Shown here: positions 59,897-64,000 of the stretch, in pieces | Layout of the letters: each line of letters starts with the position of its first letter | How positions within the stretch are numbered: the stretch's first letter is position 1 | Assembly (NCBI GenBank): GCA_001599975.1 | Contig: BCIO01000002.1 | Coordinates: forward strand, 4,190,878-4,254,877 | Origin: Cystobasidiopsis lactophilus | Lineage: Eukaryota > Basidiomycota > Agaricostilbomycetes > Agaricostilbales > Chionosphaeraceae | DNA length: 64,000 nucleotides | Reading direction: 5' to 3' | Position numbers and translations under genes: made by a program | Notes under the pieces: model-generated | Seen by the model: the letters and a program-made list of their open reading frames with translations, nothing else | Database searches by the model: none | Told to the model about the DNA's origin: nothing

Positions 59897-61617
59897 ATGG
59901 TCAATCGGCCTGCTACACCTGCAACTACGCCAACCAAGAAGCGCAAGCGCGACGACGGCGATGGTGAGGACGCTGCTCCCGTTCTCTGGATGGAACGCGC
60001 ATTAATTTGGTCTCGGGACGCACAGAATTGACGACGCCCAAGAAGCAGCTGCTCTCTCCTACGCCTTCTCCCTCTCCTGCGCGCTCTCTGGCAGCCCGCG
60101 CCCGCTCGGTGCTGCAGCTGAGCGCCAACCCAGGCGACGCCGTCCTCGGCCGCGACGAACAGCGGGCTGCCATCCAAGCCTTCCTCGCCCGCCGCTACCC
60201 GGACTGCTTCCCCTTATCAGACGCGTCCAACGGTGCTGGCTCCCTGTCCAATGGCGCGCTTTACGTCTCTGGCCGCCCAGGCTGCGGCAAGACCGTCTTG
60301 TTGACAGATATGCTCGCCCAGCCGCTGCAGTCGCTCGACGGCGCGCTGCTCAACTGCACGGCCGTCGCCGACGTCTTTGCCACCGTCTTGGACCTCATGG
60401 AGGGCGGCAAGTGTGGCGTCAAAGGGGCCAAAGCCAAGAAGCGGGTCGAGCAGCTCGTCACCAAACAACCCTTGTGAGCTTGTCGCTTTGCCCTGGCAGA
60501 AGCGTTCTGGATCGGCGGGTTGAACATGCGAATGCTTTCTCTGAACAGCCTGCTCGTGCTGGACGAGGTGGACCACTTGACCGACGAGGGCACGCTCGCC
60601 TTTTTCTTCGAGCTCGCCCTCCGCCCAAAATCCAAGCTCACGTTCATCGGCGTGGCCAACGCGCTCGACCTGTCCTCCCGCCTAAACAATTCAGTCGAGT
60701 CGATTGACTTTGCGCCGTACAGCAGCGAGGAGATGGCCTTGATCGCCCGCCAGCGGCTCCGCTCGCTCTCCCAGGACCCCACCGCGCCTTTGCCCTTGTT
60801 CATGCCGCCCGCGCTCGACCTGGCCGCGAAGAAAGTGGCCGCCATGTCTGGCGACCTCCGCCTGTTCCTCTCCGTCCTTCGCAACGCTATCGACCAGGTC
60901 TCAGCGGCCGCTTCGTCGTCCTCAGGTTCACCGGCGACGACCATAACGCCCTCGCACGTCCTCAAAGCGCTCAAATCCTGCCAGCTCTCCTCCTCCGCCA
61001 ACTCGGCAGAGCTCGCCGTGGGCCAGCTCCTGCAAGACCTCAACCTGCAGTCCCGCGTGGCGCTCGCCTGCCTCTGCATATCGGTCGCCCGTGCCCAGCC
61101 GACGACGAGCTCGGTGACCTTTGAAGACGCGTGGGCCCACTACCACGCCGCTTGCCGGGCCGACTCGAAGGAAGAGATGATCCAGCACCGGTCCGACTGG
61201 GAGAGCTTGCTCGACAACCTCGTCGTGCTAGGCCTCATCACCGTCCAGCTCACCAAAGGCTCTCCCTCTCCGCCTCGAAAGACGTCTCCTTCGGTAAAAA
61301 AGACGACCACGCCGACGAAGGCCAGCTCCTTGTCGCCGGCCAAGCGCGGCACCAACGTCAAAGTCATCGCGCTCGCCCACCCGGCTGAGCTAACCGTCAA
61401 CGCGCTCAAGACACAGGGCGCCAAGGAAGCGTGTAGCCTGGTCAGCTCCATCTTGGCCGAGGAAGCGAGGCGGCAGGCGCGGAAGATGAAGGTGTGGGAG
61501 GCCAACGAGGCTGCCCCCATGCGAGGCTTCAACGGGGACGGCTTGGAAGGAAGGGAGGGCGCTATGATGGGCTCCGAGCTGCGGGGCCGCAACGTTGACA
61601 CGCTCGATGCTGAGTGA
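59897..61617 (+). CDS. CDC6: Replication-licensing AAA+ ATPase CDC6/Cdc18
   Basis: CDC6 loads the MCM helicase with ORC and Cdt1. The N-terminus has several minimal CDK sites (TTPTKKRKR, TTPKKQLL, SPTPSPSPAR), as expected for cell-cycle control. The AAA+ core shows LGRDEQRAAIQAFLARRYPD, Walker A YVSGRPGCGKTVLLTDM, Walker B LLVLDEVDHLTDEG, sensor 1 TFIGVANALDLSSRL, FAPYSSEEMALIARQRL and sensor 2 AAMSGDLRLFLSVLRNAI. A C-terminal winged helix follows (LNLQSRVALACLCISVARAQ). Introns: about 59,962-60,026 after DDGD and about 60,477-60,547. ORC1 is an alternative family, but the absence of a BAH domain and the short N-terminus favour CDC6. Protein ends NVDTLDAE. Confidence 0.88.
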
Positions 61618-61959
61618 CCGGGCCTTGGCCGCTGGCTTTCTGTCTGGATTTTGCGGCGAGAGGCTGTTGCCTCGGTTTTGTGCTTGCGAACTTCTTCTGT
61701 TCTGTTCTGTTTCACCACCCTCACACTGTTGCACATTGTCCTTCATTTTCACATCCCTGCATTCACACATTGTTGCATGCTTTCACCGTTTGACCTCCTC
61801 AGCTTCGGTTGCCACCCCATCGCGAGCTTGCGGAAGCGGACAGAGAGAGATTCTAAGTATTGCAAACATTGATATCCTAATGCGAGTATCCGACTCTTGA
61901 GGGTGATGTGGAGGAAGGGAGACAACAAATGGGCGAGCTCGAGGCCGACCGTGGGCCAA

Positions 61960-63022
61960 TCAATATACATGCTTGAGTAATTTGACAAAGGTCGTAATAT
62001 CGTGAAAGCGACGAGAACAGTTTTGGTGGTATGACAGCTATGCAATGAAGAAAGTCGGTGAGAACGATGGAGAAGGTGGAAGCGGCAAACGAACACTCAC
62101 CGCACCGGACAAAAGCAAGCTTGAAGCTACTGAAGCCCGATCGGTGACCGCCGCCAAGGCGAGCCACAAATGGGCTGCATGGGAGAAATAGAGGAGAGTG
62201 GCAGCGGCCTGGGAGTCCAATCCCTTCGTTCGGTGAGCAAGCTGGCAGAAAACCTGGGTAGAAGGATGCGGACCTCTCTAGCATCCACCGTACTGGGAGC
62301 TTGCTGCCCTCGCATCGAGTTGGTCTCTTCGATGAACTGTACACATCCAGGCTAAGAGAACGCCATGGAGCACGAAACGAGAAACTCACGTTCAGCATGT
62401 CAGCATCGCCCAACTTGGGAGCCGCCAAGGACTGTCTCCGCGACCGCCCGCGCTGGGGGGCAGGGACATGGCTTTCGATTCTTTGGATTACTCTCAAAGC
62501 AAGCATGTGTAGCTTCACATCCGGGAAAGCGCCTTCGTTGTCCCGCTCCTGTAATCTCCCAGACATTTCGATGGGCTCACGTCTCGTTTGGAAAAGAGCG
62601 AGAACAACGCACCTGGACCAGCTTGCGATAAGCCCTGAACTGGCCATCAAAGTACCCCGGCTCCCAGGAGTCCGATGCCGCTTGATTCTCGAGGAACTTG
62701 TCCTTGCAATTGTGCCGGCTATTGAGGCCGCTGAGAATCTGAACAAACAAGGCCTCTGGGGAGAGCACCTTGGGTTGTGAATGGATCAAGCTGGACATGG
62801 CGACTTTCGGGTCCCGCGACTCAGATCTGGGTTTGAACAAGGGGCGAAGTATTCAGTCGATACCGTTGTGGTCAACTCGGCCACTTGAACTCACTTATAG
62901 CGCACCGAAAGTTCCGACGGTAAGGCGACCAAGTGGTTCGATATGAAGAGGGCAGTTGCCAGATTGAAAGAAGCTGAGAACGTTGGAGTGTCGTTATTCC
63001 AAGCGGGAGCTGGGAGCGCCAT
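61960..63022 (-). CDS. Predicted helical protein, family unknown
   Basis: Spliced exons give MALPAPAWNNDTPTFSASFN, LATALFISNHLVALPSELSV, RYKSESRDPKVAMSSLIHSQ, ILSGLNSRHNCKDKFLENQA, SWEPGYFDGQFRAYRKLVQ, ERDNEGAFPDVKLHMLALRV, IQRIESHVPAPQRGRSRRQS, PGCVQFIEETNSMRGQQAPS, AAATLLYFSHAAHLWLALAA, and finally YHQNCSRRFHDITTFVKLLK ending HVY. Every junction uses good GT-AG sites in matching phase, which is the main support. The protein is roughly 240 residues, helical, without Cys-rich or membrane segments. I do not recognise it. Confidence 0.55.
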
Positions 63023-63206
63023 TTTCGGCGGCAGATCGCGTGAATCGTATAGAGCACGGATGGTCTTCTAGCGGTAGATAGCCTCTAGTCGAATGGGATG
63101 AAAGTCAAGCTCTCGAAGCGGCTTCGTGGGGCAAGAAGAAGAAGCGAACTAGCTGGCGGGTGGCAAAAAAAAATCCCAACGGTTTCTCACACAGTGTCGT
63201 GAAAGG

Positions 63207-63540
63207 TCACACTTCAGAGCCAGAGCTACTCATAGACCACTTGTACTGTCTCAAAGAGTGTGTGAGGCTGCTGAAGCCCGAAAGCAAGCGGGATGTGGGT
63301 CTTCTTAGCTGTCCAGCCCACTTGAACATGACGCTGTTGCCCGCCAAAGCCACGTATGGCGCCCTGATCATACCAGTACCAGAACCAAAGCCACCAATCA
63401 CTGCCCCCTGTAGTCATTTGAGGCCATCGTTAGCTCAAGTCCCTCGGTGGACGCAGCGCTGTTCAGCTCACCGACAGCATTCGACGTAACAGCCGCTCGG
63501 CGTGCACCTTTGCCAGCGGCTCCGGTACGTCATTATACAT
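63207..63540 (-). CDS. Small basic protein, family unknown
   Basis: Exon 1 reads MYNDVPEPLAKVHAERLLRR then MLS; a short intron (about 63,409-63,468, GTGAGC to CTACAG) joins GAVIGGFGSGTGMIRAPYVA, LAGNSVMFKWAGQLRRPTSR, LLSGFSSLTHSLRQYKWSMS and SSGSEV. About 90 residues. A Gly-rich amphipathic middle and Arg-rich flanks recall small mitochondrial membrane proteins, but no signature was found. The ATG at 63,538-63,540 follows an acceptor-like TTTTAG, so an upstream exon is possible. Confidence 0.45.
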
Positions 63541-64000
63541 CTAAAATACACAAACACATAAATTTAGCTTTGCATTCAAATCAAGAGCCATTTGGCTCAC
63601 CGCTGGTCTCGTTTTGTGCTACCCGCGCAGGCAAACTCGCTCTGATGCAGATGCATCCCGACAAGAGACATTCAATACGCAAGCATTTGACTGCGATACT
63701 GCCGAACGAGGCTGTGGGTTCGAGCTACCGTTGCCCATGTTGGAGTCAAAACTTGATATTGTGACCGGGCACTGGCGGACTCGATGGTGGACATCCACGA
63801 CGTACGCTGTGTAGATTGAAGAGACTAGCGAGCTTAACGCGACTTTGGAAGAGTCCAAGCGAACACGAAAAGAAGCAAAGTGTACATCCGTGGTCGCGGC
63901 CAAGACCCGACTATGGCGGTATTAGTCACACATCAAGCCACACGATATACCGAGCAGAGTGCTGCAATTCAACCGAACCTGTAATGAAACCGACGAGGAG
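63541..64000. other. Window edge, no gene assigned
   Basis: Frames exist on both strands (a plus-strand stretch near 63,614-63,814 is weakly protein-like) but none has a supported start, splice or family. Confidence 0.35.

Noticed and set aside
62180-62300. A possible 20-nt intron in the gene at 62 kb
   Set aside because: A standard 65-nt intron using the same donor and a later acceptor (GGACTCCCAG) keeps the frame and gives a better protein.
61877-62746. 289-codon minus-strand open frame
   Set aside because: It crosses the introns of the better-supported spliced gene in other frames; its own translation is not protein-like over most of its length.

Overview
The window is nuclear DNA from a fungus. 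Nearly every gene is broken by short introns, mostly about 50-70 nt, with 5' splice sites of the form GTGCGT, GTAAGT or GTGAGT. Gene families and architecture (eIF3e, LSM4 with an intron directly behind its ATG, a fungal HNH nuclease, an Rds1-like ferritin-fold secreted protein, CBM1-like modules, orphan seven-helix proteins) point to Basidiomycota. A placement in Pucciniomycotina is only a guess. I saw no virus-like element, no intact transposon and no CRISPR array.

Layout. 0.3-4.1 kb: a DUF2433 metallophosphoesterase with a polyQ/RGG tail and mitochondrial ribosomal protein uL23m. 4.1-8.7 kb: gene-poor, with one small CxxCH protein, one possible orphan exon and a tRNA-like relic. 8.7-15.4 kb: cohesin SMC3 and a two-repeat Myb/SANT protein. 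15.4-17.7 kb: empty. 17.7-27.6 kb: a NADAR protein, DEAD-box helicase DBP7, ketopantoate hydroxymethyltransferase (stop codon overlapping that of DBP7), a four-helix membrane protein, a NOP13-like two-RRM nucleolar protein and an alpha/beta-hydrolase that has lost its catalytic Ser and His.

27.9-33.5 kb: the most unusual part. A steryl-ester-type lipase sits next to a very small Zn(II)2Cys6 protein. A decayed copy of the lipase 5' end and a second small Zn2Cys6 gene follow, and an HNH nuclease gene lies between those two copies. 34.4-35.3 kb: an enoyl-CoA hydratase/isomerase with a peroxisomal C-terminus. 36.1-42.8 kb: a tandem array of three orphan seven-helix membrane proteins.

43.1-51.8 kb: a secreted protein with two CBM1-like modules, a glutathione transferase, a small secreted protein, LSM4 divergent from an M28 vacuolar-type membrane protease, and a LYR-motif protein. 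52.0-64.0 kb: two divergent protein kinases (HGD and HCD catalytic loops), the Rds1-like protein, eIF3e, CDC6 and two small unrecognised genes.

The conserved genes are ordinary informational and housekeeping genes: chromatid cohesion, replication licensing, ribosome biogenesis, mRNA decay or splicing, translation, pantothenate synthesis. They are interleaved with accessory families that look lineage-specific: zinc-cluster mini-proteins, HNH nuclease, seven-helix array, unusual kinases and secreted proteins. All splice structures come from reading splice sites by eye and are not supported by transcripts.
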